Source: DASZHJ01 sp035581425 (GTDB lineage: Bacteria; Pseudomonadota; Alphaproteobacteria; ATCC43930; CGMCC-115725). From it: 11,862 nt of DNA. Below the pieces are notes generated by a model. It was not told where the DNA came from. It saw nothing but the letters and a program-made list of their open reading frames with translations, and made no database searches. Both the position numbers and the translations under genes were made by a program. Numbering within the stretch: the first letter of the stretch is position 1; every line of letters starts with the position of its first letter. The stretch lies in the NCBI GenBank assembly GCA_035581425.1, contig DATJVP010000117.1, forward strand, positions 1-11,862. The letters are read 5' to 3'. Of the stretch, positions 1 to 7,800 are shown piece after piece.

Positions 1-179
1 TTGCGGACACGCTCGAGGAGCGCAAGAAGATCGCGGAGAAGCTCCAGCAACTCGCCTGGACCTTCGTGCCGCAGCTCTATTACGGCCAGTGGATCCAGCC
101 CGCGGCGATGCGCAAGAACATCAACGGCGTGATCCCCGTCGCCGAGGTCATCCCCTTCTGGAACGTAACGAAGACCTGA
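1..179 (+). CDS. ABC transporter solute-binding protein, family 5 (C-terminal end only)
   Basis: This is the last 58 residues of a protein that begins before the window; the first complete codon is at position 3 and the TGA stop is at 177-179. The visible tail contains a helix (EERKKIAEKLQQLAW), then VPQLYYGQW, a short basic stretch (AAMRKNINGV) and a C-terminal PFWNVTKT. This pattern, a helix followed by the aromatic/Gln 'YYGQW' strand and 'R-x-N-x-x-G', is typical of the C-terminus of periplasmic dipeptide/oligopeptide-binding proteins (SBP_bac_5, DppA/OppA-like). The assignment is reinforced by the downstream genes, which supply the two permeases and two ATPases of the same transporter class. 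In such systems the protein captures the solute in the periplasm and delivers it to the permease pair. The substrate cannot be judged from this fragment: peptides, glutathione, opines, nickel chelates and sugars are all possible in the family. Confidence 0.85.
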   Translation, partial: ADTLEERKKIAEKLQQLAWTFVPQLYYGQWIQPAAMRKNINGVIPVAEVIPFWNVTKT

Positions 180-207
180 GGTCTCGGAGGCTGCGGACCG
201 ACCCTGC

Positions 208-302
208 GTCCTTCGACGCGCTTCGCTTGCTCAGGATGAGGTAGACCATTGATGGCATCCTCGGTAACCCGCGTCCTGAGCAAGCGAAGCGCGTCGAAGG
301 AC
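208..302. repeat. Palindromic intergenic repeat (29-bp perfect inverted repeat, 37-nt loop)
   Basis: The left arm at 208-236 (begins GTCCTTCGACGCGC) is the exact reverse complement of the right arm at 274-302 (ends GCGCGTCGAAGGAC). The loop spans 237-273. Partial complementarity continues outward to about 202 and 308. It fills most of the 154-bp gap between the binding-protein gene and the first permease gene, the only non-coding stretch over 100 bp in the window. The arm sequence resembles the GTCCTTCGA...CTCAGGATGAG intergenic palindromes I remember as abundant in alphaproteobacterial genomes; that recollection was not checked. In RNA it would form a long, very stable hairpin. This could protect the 3' end of the binding-protein message or partly terminate transcription, so that the binding protein is made in excess over the permeases. 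No U-tract follows, so it is not a classical intrinsic terminator. Confidence 0.9.
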
Positions 303-333
303 GAAGGGCGCAGCGCATAAGCACCTTCCCCGC

Positions 334-1275
334 ATGACCGCCTACATCGTCCGCCGCCTCATCTCGATGCTGCCGGTGATGGCGATCGTGGCGATGTTCG
401 TGTTCCTGCTGTTGCATTTGGCGCCCGGCGATCCCGCGGCGATCATCGCCGGCGACAATGCGACGCCCGCGAACATCGCCGCGATCCGCCAGCGCCTCGG
501 CCTCGACGAACCCATCTGGAAGCAGTTCCTGGTCTGGGTCGGAAGCCTGCTGCAGGGCGATCTCGGCCGCTCCATGTTCTGGGACGAGCCGGTCTTCAAC
601 CTGATCCGCCAGCGCGCGGAACCCACCATCGCGCTCGCCTCCACCACGATCCTCGTCGCGGTCACGATCGCGCTCTTCCTCGGCGTCACCGCGGCGGCGC
701 GGCCGGGGACGCTCGTCGACCGCCTGGTCATGGGCTTTGCCGTGCTGGGCTTCTCGGTGCCGGTCTTCGTCGTGGGCTATCTCCTGATCTTCGTCTTCGC
801 GATCACGCTCAAATGGCTGCCGGTCCAGGGCTACACCTCGATCGCCGAGGGACTCTGGCCGTGGCTGCGGAACCTGATCCTCCCCTCCTTCGCGCTCGGC
901 CTCGCCTACGTCGCCTTGATCGCGCGCATCACTCGCACGACGATGCTCGATGTGCTCGCGGAGGACTACATCCGCACCGCACGCGCCAAGGGCGTGGCGG
1001 TGGCGCCGATGCTGCTCCGGCACGCGCTAAAGAACGCGGCGGTGCCGATCGTGACGGTGATCGGTATCGGTGTAGCGCTCCTCATCGGCGGCGTCGTCAT
1101 CACCGAGACCGTCTTCAACATCCCCGGCATCGGCCGGCTCGTCGTCGACGCGATCGCGCGGCGCGACTACCCAATCATCCAGGGCGTAATCATGGTCTCC
1201 GCGGGCGTTTACGTGCTCGTGAACCTCGCGGTCGATCTTTCCTACACGCTCTTCGACCCGCGCATCCGGTATTGA
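334..1275 (+). CDS. ABC transporter permease, DppB/OppB family
   Basis: A 313-residue inner-membrane permease, the normal length for DppB-type subunits. The N-terminus (MTAYIVRRLISMLPVM) leads into the first membrane segment at about residues 10-30, followed by the family hallmark HLAPGDP at 28-34. The periplasmic region contains LGLDEPIWKQF and GDLGRS, also typical. Further hydrophobic segments lie near 100-120, 132-160, 180-200, 237-258 and 283-303. The cytoplasmic EAA-type loop at about 210-238 (EDYIRTARAKG...) is the site that docks the ATPase. The C-terminus DLSYTLFDPRIRY is characteristic of the family. It would form the heterodimeric channel with the next gene product, one base downstream. 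No convincing Shine-Dalgarno sequence precedes the ATG; the start is chosen from the conserved N-terminus. The exact substrate is unknown. Confidence 0.95.
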   Translation: MTAYIVRRLISMLPVMAIVAMFVFLLLHLAPGDPAAIIAGDNATPANIAAIRQRLGLDEPIWKQFLVWVGSLLQGDLGRSMFWDEPVFNLIRQRAEPTIALASTTILVAVTIALFLGVTAAARPGTLVDRLVMGFAVLGFSVPVFVVGYLLIFVFAITLKWLPVQGYTSIAEGLWPWLRNLILPSFALGLAYVALIARITRTTMLDVLAEDYIRTARAKGVAVAPMLLRHALKNAAVPIVTVIGIGVALLIGGVVITETVFNIPGIGRLVVDAIARRDYPIIQGVIMVSAGVYVLVNLAVDLSYTLFDPRIRY

Positions 1276-1276
1276 G

Positions 1277-2149
1277 ATGACGAGCCTCGCCGAAGCGCCA
1301 CGTGCGGCCCCCGGCCTCCCCGCGCGGCTCCGCATCTTCGCGCGGCGCAATCCCACCATCGTCCTCGGCGGCGCGCTCCTCGCGGCGATGGCGGCGATCG
1401 CGATCCTCGCACCGCGCATCGCCGGCGATCCCCTCTTCATGACCCCCGGCGACCGGCTCAGGAGCCCATCGGCGCTCCATTGGTTCGGGACCGACAATCT
1501 CGGCCGCGACGTCTACGCGCGCGCCCTCTTCGGCGCGCGCGTCTCGCTCGTCGTGGGCCTCACCGTCGCCGCGATCGCCGTCGCGATCGGACTCACGATC
1601 GGGCTCCTCGCCGGCTATTACCGGCGCCTCGACGGGATCGTCATGCGTTTCATGGACGGGGTCATGGCGATTCCGGGCATTCTGCTCGCGATCGCGCTGG
1701 TCTCGCTCAATCGCGCCAGCGTGGGGATCGTCATCGTCGCGATCGCGATCCCCGAGATTCCCCGCGTCGTCCGCCTCGTGCGCTCGGTCGTGCTGGCGAC
1801 CCGCGAGCAGCCTTTCATCGAGGCCGCCATCGGCAGCGGGAGCCGCGGCCTCAAGATCATCCTCCGCCATATCCTGCCGAGCACGATTGCGCCGCTGGTC
1901 GTGCAGGCGACCTATATCATGGCCTCCGCGATCCTCACGGAAGCCGGACTTTCCTTCCTCGGCGCAGGCGTGCCGCCGGAGATCCCGACCTGGGGCAACA
2001 TGATCGCGGGAAGTCGGCTCTTCCTCGCGATCGCGCCCTGGACGATCTTCTTCCCGGGCGCGTTCCTGGCGGTGGTGGTGCTGGCGGTCAATCTCGTGGG
2101 CGACGGTCTCCGCGACCGGCTCGACCCGCGCCTTGCACGGCGGATGTGA
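1277..2149 (+). CDS. ABC transporter permease, DppC/OppC family
   Basis: A 290-residue permease and partner of the upstream DppB-type subunit. A cytoplasmic N-terminal tail of about 25 residues precedes the first membrane segment (about 28-47), as usual for the OppC N-terminal region. The strongly conserved block HWFGTDNLGRDVYARALFGA lies at 68-87. More membrane segments follow at about 88-113, 128-145, 150-165, 210-230 and 255-275. The EAA loop at 182-201 (EAAIGSGSRGLKIILRHILP) matches the ATPase-docking consensus. The motif LTEAGLSFLGAGVPPEIPTW at about 220-239 and the ending GDGLRDRLDPR are also family signatures. The ATG begins one base after the upstream TGA and the TGA ends one base before the next ATG, so expression is presumably coupled. 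The role is solute translocation across the inner membrane. Confidence 0.95.
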   Translation: MTSLAEAPRAAPGLPARLRIFARRNPTIVLGGALLAAMAAIAILAPRIAGDPLFMTPGDRLRSPSALHWFGTDNLGRDVYARALFGARVSLVVGLTVAAIAVAIGLTIGLLAGYYRRLDGIVMRFMDGVMAIPGILLAIALVSLNRASVGIVIVAIAIPEIPRVVRLVRSVVLATREQPFIEAAIGSGSRGLKIILRHILPSTIAPLVVQATYIMASAILTEAGLSFLGAGVPPEIPTWGNMIAGSRLFLAIAPWTIFFPGAFLAVVVLAVNLVGDGLRDRLDPRLARRM

Positions 2150-2150
2150 C

Positions 2151-3137
2151 ATGAGCGCGGTGCTCGAGGTCGAGGATCTCCGCACATATTTCTACACGCT
2201 CGACGGGGTGACGCGCGCGGTCGATGGCGTCAGCCTTGAAGTGCGCGAGGGCGAGACGCTGGGCATCGTTGGTGAATCCGGTTGCGGCAAGAGCGTGACG
2301 GCGCTTTCGATCATGCGCCTCCTTCCCCCGAAGATCGGCCGCACCGTCTCCGGCGCGATCCGCTTCGACGGCCGCGATCTACTGGGATTGACCGAGCGCG
2401 AGATGCGCGACATCCGCGGCAATCGCATCGCCATGATCTTCCAGGAGCCTATGACCTCGCTCAATCCCGTCCTTACGGTCGGCAAGCAGATCGCGGAAGC
2501 CGTGACGATCCACCAGAAGGCGGGACGCGCAGAGGCGATGGCGCGTGCAGTGGAGATGCTGCGGCTCGTGCGCATCCCCGACGCGGAGCGACGCGTGCGC
2601 GATTATCCGCACCAGTTCTCCGGCGGCATGCGCCAGCGCGCGATGATCGCGATGGCGCTCTCCTGCAATCCCAAGCTCCTCATCGCGGACGAGCCGACGA
2701 CGGCGCTCGACGTCACGATCCAGGCGCAGATCCTGAAGCTGGTGCTGGAGCTTAAGGGACGCTTCGGAGCGGCGGTCATGCTGATCACGCACGATCTCGG
2801 CGTCGTCGCGGAGACCTGCCAGCGCGTCATCGTGATGTACGCGGGCCGCAAGGTCGAGGAAGCCGGGGTGACGGAACTCTTCGACCGACCGCTCCATCCC
2901 TATACCCGGGGCCTGATGGCCTCGATCCCGCGGCGCGGCGGCGCCAAGATCGCGCGACGCCTCATGGAGATTCCGGGGATCGTGCCGTCCTTGCGCAAGC
3001 CCATCCCCGGCTGTGCCTTCGCGGAGCGCTGCGGATTTGCGACTGAGCGCTGCCGCCGCGAGGCGCCCACGCTCACGCCCAATGGCATTGGCCATTGGGT
3101 CGCGTGCTGGGAGGCCGAGCGGGTGGCTGCGGCATGA
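2151..3137 (+). CDS. ABC transporter ATP-binding protein, DppD/OppD family
   Basis: Starting at the ATG at 2151 gives 328 residues, close to the usual DppD length. An in-frame TTG at 2133 would overlap the upstream gene and add six unconserved residues, so it was not used. All nucleotide-binding motifs are intact: Walker A GESGCGKS at 41-48, Q-loop in IFQEPMTSLNP (Gln98), signature FSGGMRQR at 156-163, Walker B LLIADEP with DE at 180-181, and H-loop His214 in LITHDLGVV. The C-terminal oligopeptide/dipeptide transporter extension begins around RPLHPYTRG (247-254) and carries cysteines at 288, 294, 301 and 319. Proteins of this family use such a cluster to hold an iron-sulfur centre in at least one structurally studied Opp system. 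It powers import together with the ATPase encoded next, with which it overlaps by 4 bp. Confidence 0.95.
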   Translation: MSAVLEVEDLRTYFYTLDGVTRAVDGVSLEVREGETLGIVGESGCGKSVTALSIMRLLPPKIGRTVSGAIRFDGRDLLGLTEREMRDIRGNRIAMIFQEPMTSLNPVLTVGKQIAEAVTIHQKAGRAEAMARAVEMLRLVRIPDAERRVRDYPHQFSGGMRQRAMIAMALSCNPKLLIADEPTTALDVTIQAQILKLVLELKGRFGAAVMLITHDLGVVAETCQRVIVMYAGRKVEEAGVTELFDRPLHPYTRGLMASIPRRGGAKIARRLMEIPGIVPSLRKPIPGCAFAERCGFATERCRREAPTLTPNGIGHWVACWEAERVAAA

Positions 3138-4147
3138 GCGCGCCCTCCCCGGTTCTCGAAGTCGAGGACCTCCGTAAATACTTTCCCGTGCTGCGCGGAC
3201 TGCTCCGCCGCGCGGTCGCGCAAGTGCAGGCCGTCGACGGCGTGTCCTTCAGCATAGCAGCGGGAGAAACGCTCTGCCTCGTCGGCGAGAGCGGTTGCGG
3301 CAAATCGACGGTGGGAAAGCTGGTATTGCGCTTCATCGAGCCGACCTCGGGCCGCATCCGCCTCGGCGGCACCGACATCACCGCTCTCGAAGGCGACGCG
3401 ATGCGCGAGCACCGGCGCCACGTGCAGATGGTGTTCCAGGACCCCTACGCCTCGTTGAACCCGCGCCTCACCGCCGGCACCATCGTGGGCGAGCCGCTCG
3501 AGAACTACGACAGCATGGGAGCCTCGGAGCGCGAGGCGCGCGTCGCTGCGGTGCTTGAGCGCGTAGGGCTCCGCGCGGAGGCGATGCGGAAATACCCCTT
3601 CGAGTTCTCGGGCGGCCAGCGCCAGAGGCTCGGCATCGCCCGCGCGCTCGCGGTCAACCCGAGCCTCATCATCGCGGACGAGCCCGTCTCCGCTCTCGAC
3701 GTCTCCGTCCAGGCGCAGGTGCTGAACCTCCTCATGGACCTGCAGGAGGAGCTGAAGCTCGCCTATCTCTTCATCTCGCACGATCTCGGCGTGGTCGAGC
3801 ACATCGGCCACCGCATCGCCGTCATGTACTTGGGACGCATCGTGGAGATCGCGCCGAAAGCGGAGCTCTTCGCGCTCCCGCTGCACCCCTATTCGCAGGC
3901 GCTCATCGATTCCGCGCCGCTTCCGGACCCGCGCGCGCGGCGGGCGCGCCTCATCATCGAAGGCGACGTACCGAGCCCGATCGACCCGCCGCCGGGCTGC
4001 CGCTTCCACACGCGCTGTCCCTTCGCGATCGCGCGCTGCCGCAGCGAGGTGCCGGCTCTAATGGAGGTCTCGCCCGGCCGCTATGTCGCTTGCCACTTGC
4101 GCGCGGACGGCAACACCGCCGCGCTCGCGCCTAGCGCATCGCGCTGA
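3134..4147 (+). CDS. ABC transporter ATP-binding protein, DppF/OppF family
   Basis: The ATG at 3134 overlaps the upstream TGA (ATGA, 3134-3137) and yields 337 residues. An in-frame TTG at 3095 would add 13 Gly/Arg-rich residues not expected in the family. The N-terminal LEVEDLRKYFPVLRG is typical of DppF. Motifs are Walker A GESGCGKST at 51-59, Q-loop Gln102 in VFQDPYASLNP, signature FSGGQRQR at 158-165, Walker B LIIADEP with DE at 182-183, and H-loop His216 in FISHDLGVV. The C-terminal extension HPYSQAL (251-257) to the end contains cysteines 289, 295, 302 and 320, with the same spacing logic as its partner. It completes the binding-cassette heterodimer of the importer. Its last 17 bases overlap, on the opposite strand, the 3' end of the small secreted-protein gene. 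Confidence 0.95.
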   Translation: MSAPSPVLEVEDLRKYFPVLRGLLRRAVAQVQAVDGVSFSIAAGETLCLVGESGCGKSTVGKLVLRFIEPTSGRIRLGGTDITALEGDAMREHRRHVQMVFQDPYASLNPRLTAGTIVGEPLENYDSMGASEREARVAAVLERVGLRAEAMRKYPFEFSGGQRQRLGIARALAVNPSLIIADEPVSALDVSVQAQVLNLLMDLQEELKLAYLFISHDLGVVEHIGHRIAVMYLGRIVEIAPKAELFALPLHPYSQALIDSAPLPDPRARRARLIIEGDVPSPIDPPPGCRFHTRCPFAIARCRSEVPALMEVSPGRYVACHLRADGNTAALAPSASR

Positions 4148-4149
4148 GG
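4130..4149. other. Short hairpin spanning the two convergent stop codons
   Basis: The bases CCTAGCGC / ATC / GCGCTGAGG can fold into an eight-pair stem with a 3-base loop and one bulged G. The stem covers the TAG stop of the leftward gene (4131-4133) and the TGA stop of the rightward gene (4145-4147). It is symmetric enough to form in transcripts from both directions. Neither side has a T-tract, so it is not a standard intrinsic terminator, and short GC-rich stems arise often by chance in DNA of this composition. It is listed because no other terminator candidate is visible where the two transcription units meet. Confidence 0.3.
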
Positions 4150-4826
4150 AGCGCCTTGGTCTGGGAGAGGCAGTTCATTTCCAGCATCCAGGCCGCGCGC
4201 ATGTGGTCGTTGACGAGCGTGTCCGGCAGTTCCAGTAAGGTCAGCGCCGAGGTCCGGCCGCCGATCGAAAAGAGATAGGTCCGGCGCTCCTTCAGGGGGA
4301 AGCCGCTCGGCGCCTCCATCTGCGAGGTACCCTGCGGCCACTCCGCTTGGGCACGCCAGCTCCGGTCAACCGGCATGATCGTGAGCGTCACGTCGCGCGA
4401 GCCGTCCGGCCTCCAGAATACGAGCCGCTCGCCCGAGCGCAGGCACACCTTGCCCGAATGCGAGACGTCGACGACCCAGGGATCCGGCAGGTTGACGCTG
4501 TCCGACTTGGAGCGGATCACACCGTACTCGCTCCGCTGCCCGCTCACGAGCGCCGCCAGGGCCTTGGAGACGTCGAGGCCGCCGCCACCTGCCGCGCCCG
4601 GCGCCTGGTCATATGGGCCGCGGAGCTTGATCACGTTGCCATCCTCCGCGACCAGCGAGACCTGCTGGCCCTCCTTGAGCACCAGCGGCTTGTTGCCGTC
4701 GATGGTCTCTCCCGGCTTGAGCGAGACGCCCGTCGCCTCGATAACCACGAAATCGGCAGCCCGCGCCTCCGACGCAAGCAGCCCGACCACGATACCCAGA
4801 GCCAAGAACAATCCTCCGCGCCTCAT
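4131..4826 (-). CDS. Secreted beta-rich protein of unknown function, last gene of the CHAT/adhesin operon
   Basis: A 231-residue protein with a clear Sec signal peptide: MRRGG, the hydrophobic stretch LFLALGIVVGLLA, then a probable cleavage site after ARA (residue 23). The reading frame extends upstream to 4931, but the ATG at 4826 overlaps the CHAT gene stop (ATGA), is preceded by AAAGGGG, and starts exactly at the signal peptide. The mature N-terminal part (about 26-75) has short alternating strands including LVLKEGQQVSLVAEDGNVIKLRGP. This vaguely recalls FecR-type 'DGS..L.GP' beta domains, but the match is too weak to assign a family. A second beta-rich part (about 120-215) contains VCLRSGERLVFWRPDGS and an aromatic-rich stretch, followed by a helical end (MRAAWMLEMNCLSQTKALL). 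Two cysteines, one in each of these elements, could form a disulfide in the periplasm. Context suggests an accessory or inhibitory partner of the CHAT lipoprotein or the adhesin; this is inference only. Confidence 0.8.
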   Translation of the reverse strand: MRRGGLFLALGIVVGLLASEARAADFVVIEATGVSLKPGETIDGNKPLVLKEGQQVSLVAEDGNVIKLRGPYDQAPGAAGGGGLDVSKALAALVSGQRSEYGVIRSKSDSVNLPDPWVVDVSHSGKVCLRSGERLVFWRPDGSRDVTLTIMPVDRSWRAQAEWPQGTSQMEAPSGFPLKERRTYLFSIGGRTSALTLLELPDTLVNDHMRAAWMLEMNCLSQTKALLSAMR

Positions 4827-7800
4827 GGCTTCACCGCCCCTTTCCCCGGGGCATCGCCGCCCAGCGATGCCTCGGTGCTCGCGCCGGCTCCCGACAGGCC
4901 GCCGTCCCCGATGACGGTGAAGGCCGCCCAATAGAAGGGATGTGCCGTCGCAGCATCGCCGGCCACGGCGAGCTGCGCCCGCCGCAGAGACTCGGCCACG
5001 CCGCCGGCGAGGCGCGGCCCGAGGTCGTTAAACATATCTACCATCAAAGTGGCCGTCGCGCGCGAGGGAACTTGCCAGTGGCTCGCCACCAGCGTCCGAG
5101 CGCCCGCGTAGAAGAATGCCTCAGCGAGGCCCGCGAGCGCCTCGCCCCCGAGCCGCCCACCGCCCGAGGCGGTATTGCAGGCCGAGAGTACCACGAGGTC
5201 GGCATTGAGATTGAGCTTTGCTATCTCGGTCGCGTCGAGGAGCCCGTCATCGTCGGTCGAGGTCGCCTCGCCCGAAGGCGGCGAGAGCGCGAGACCTGGT
5301 GCGGAATCGCATTCGAGCTCGCCCGGCAGCAGCCCGTGCGTCGCGAAATAGAGCACGTTGTAGTCCTGCAGGGCCTGATGCCGCAGGTTCGCCTCGCTGG
5401 CGGCGGGGCCGAGCAGGATCGCGGCGGGATCGGCGTTGAGGCGCTGACCCACGCGGCGTACCTCGTCCGCGCTTTCCGGCAGCGGCGGCAGCGCGCGTAT
5501 CAGCGCCGAGGGCACCGGACCGCCGCTGCGGCAGGTCTCGGCGAGACGCTCGAGCGCGGTCTCGGACTCGCCTCCGCCGACGAATGTCGGGCTGCCCACG
5601 CCGAGGAAAGGCCGCGGCGCCGGCTTCGCATGCGCGCGCGCCTTGCGCAGGTCGATGAAGGCGCGCGCCGAGGGAACCTCGCTCAGAGCGGTGCGGCGGA
5701 TGAGCCATTGCGCGCTCTGATAGCCGCGCGGCGTCGGTTGCTCCGTCACGAAGAGGGCGAATGGCAGGCTCGCGAGCGGGCCCGAGGGCGCGACGATCAG
5801 ATGATTGACGCCATTCAGCTGCGCCTCGACCGGCCCGATGAGCTTCTTATAGAGCGCGTAGGAGGCCGCGAGGTCGAATTCAGGCAGCGTACCGAGCCGC
5901 GGCGTCACCCCTCGGCGCAGCTTCGCCACGGCCTCGGTGAGCTGCTCCTCGTTCAGGTCCACGGGCCGCACGTAGATGTTGTCGGACCGCACCAGGAAAA
6001 CGTAGCCGTGCTGGCGGCCGATCACGAAGGTCATGAAGCCTTCGTCGCGCCCAAGAAGCCCCAGGAACTGCTGCAGGCGGCTCAGTCCCGCGACGTCGGG
6101 CGTGGCGAAGCCGACATAGGTCGGGAAGGCCTGCTCCAGGTTCTTCTGGAGCGCAGCCACCTTGGCATTGGCGTCGTTGACACGCTTCTCGAGCTCGTTC
6201 TCGAGGATGCTGCCGCGCTCGTTATCGGGCTTCGCCTGCTCGGTCGCGAGCGCCAGCCGCGCGGTGTCGCGCTCGCGCTCCGCCTCCTGCGTCTCGCGGA
6301 TGAGCTTCTGAATCGCGGGATCGCTCGTCGCCAGGCGCTCGGAGGCACGGCTGATGGTCTGATCCGTGACGCCGGAGCTGATGAGCTGGCTCATACGGAA
6401 CATGTCGCGCGAGAGCGTCTCGCGTTGGGCCGGCTCCGCCACGGCGAGCGCGGTCGCGGCGTCGTAGAAGGGCGTCACCGCGTCGGGGACGAGCTCTGCC
6501 TGCGCGACCTCGTCGCGCATGAGGATTTCGAGCGCGGCGCGATATGCCGCGACGGCCTCCGGGTTCCGCTTCGCATAAGCCTCGAAGCGCCCGAGCTTGA
6601 TGAGCGCCTGCGCCGTCGGCGCGGTGTCGCCGAAGAGCTTGCGCGAGAGCGCGACGGCCGCGTTGTAGTCGCGCTCGGCCGCGAGATCGCGGTGGTTCGC
6701 GGCATCGATGTCGCCGAGAAGGCCCAAGGCTTCGACGCGCCAAGCGAGCGGCAGACCCCGCACCTCCGACATGATCGAGAGCGCCTCGGAGATCGAGGCC
6801 TCGGCATCGTCGAGCTGGCCGAGCCGCAGCTCCATCGCGGCCTCGACGCGGAGGCTGTGCACGAGCTCGCCCTTTGCGCCGATATTCTGGCTACCGGTGG
6901 AGAGACCCGCCACGCCCGAATCCTGGCCTTCCGCGAGCTTGCGGCGGACCGCCGTCGATTGCCGCGCGTAGTCGAGCGCCTCCTGGTATTTGCGCTGATT
7001 GGCGGCGTCGAGCGCGAGATAGGAGTAGTAGCGCGCGCGGAGCGCCTCGTCGCTCGAGCGCTGGACGATCGGATCGGCACGGCGGAAGAGGCTCGCCGCC
7101 TCCTCGTAACGTCCCTGGTTGCTGACCTCGAGCGCAAGCTCGATCAGCGTCGAGCCTACGCCTTCGGCGTCGGGACCGAAGACGCGCGTCTGGATCGCGA
7201 GCGCGCGGCGATAAGCGTCCTCGGAGGCGGCGTAGTTGTGCGTGCTGTTGTAGAGGCGCCCGAGCTTCGAGAGCTCGCTGAAGCTCGCGAGATCGCCGCC
7301 GCCGATACGGCCGCCTTTCCCAGAGGACGCCGCGTCGAGTTTTGCCGCGAGCGCCGCGCGGTCGCCCACGTCGAGCGGCCGTCCCGCGCGCTGCTCGATC
7401 GCCGTGACGATTACCGGCCAGAGCGTCGGGAGGCCTTCGGCCTGGTAGAGCGCAGCGCCGCTCACCGCGACGAGCACGATCTGCGGCCAACTCCCGTTCC
7501 GCATCGTGCAGCTATAGAGCGCGACATCGCCGCTCCCGAGCCACTGGGGATCGCCGCAGCGCAGCCGGTCGCGGATGCTCTGCCCTGCCGCACCCTCGCG
7601 CGCCGCGCGCTCGACCGCCGCCTGCCGCTCCGCGCCCGTGAGCGCGCCGATGCCCGCAGGCTCGGCGGAGGTCCAGACACTGCCGACCGGCTCTTTGTCG
7701 TCGCTGCAGAAGATGTCGAGCGGCTGCGCCACGCCGGGAACCAGCATGCCGCTCCGCGTGACGCCGTGGCACTGCTCGCCCGCGGTGTCCTGGCCCAGGC

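Noticed and set aside
208..302. The palindrome as an intrinsic terminator
   Set aside because: There is no T-tract after either arm and the loop is 37 nt; it is better described as a palindromic repeat element.
148..1023. A 291-codon - strand frame over the first permease gene
   Set aside because: The product is a low-complexity Arg/Asp/His-rich chain. The + strand encodes a textbook DppB-type permease.
2900..4009. A 369-codon - strand frame over the two ATPase genes
   Set aside because: It has no conserved motif and lies opposite intact Walker A, signature and Walker B motifs.
4131..4826. The small protein as a gasdermin-type pore former (known CHAT-protease partner)
   Set aside because: It has a Sec signal peptide, is built of short beta segments, and shows neither the usual length nor a recognisable gasdermin N-terminus. 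The CHAT protein is also exported rather than cytoplasmic.
4827..4931. Longer version of the small secreted protein starting at 4931
   Set aside because: The 35 extra residues are Arg/Gly-rich antisense-like sequence lying in another frame of the CHAT gene and would bury the signal peptide.
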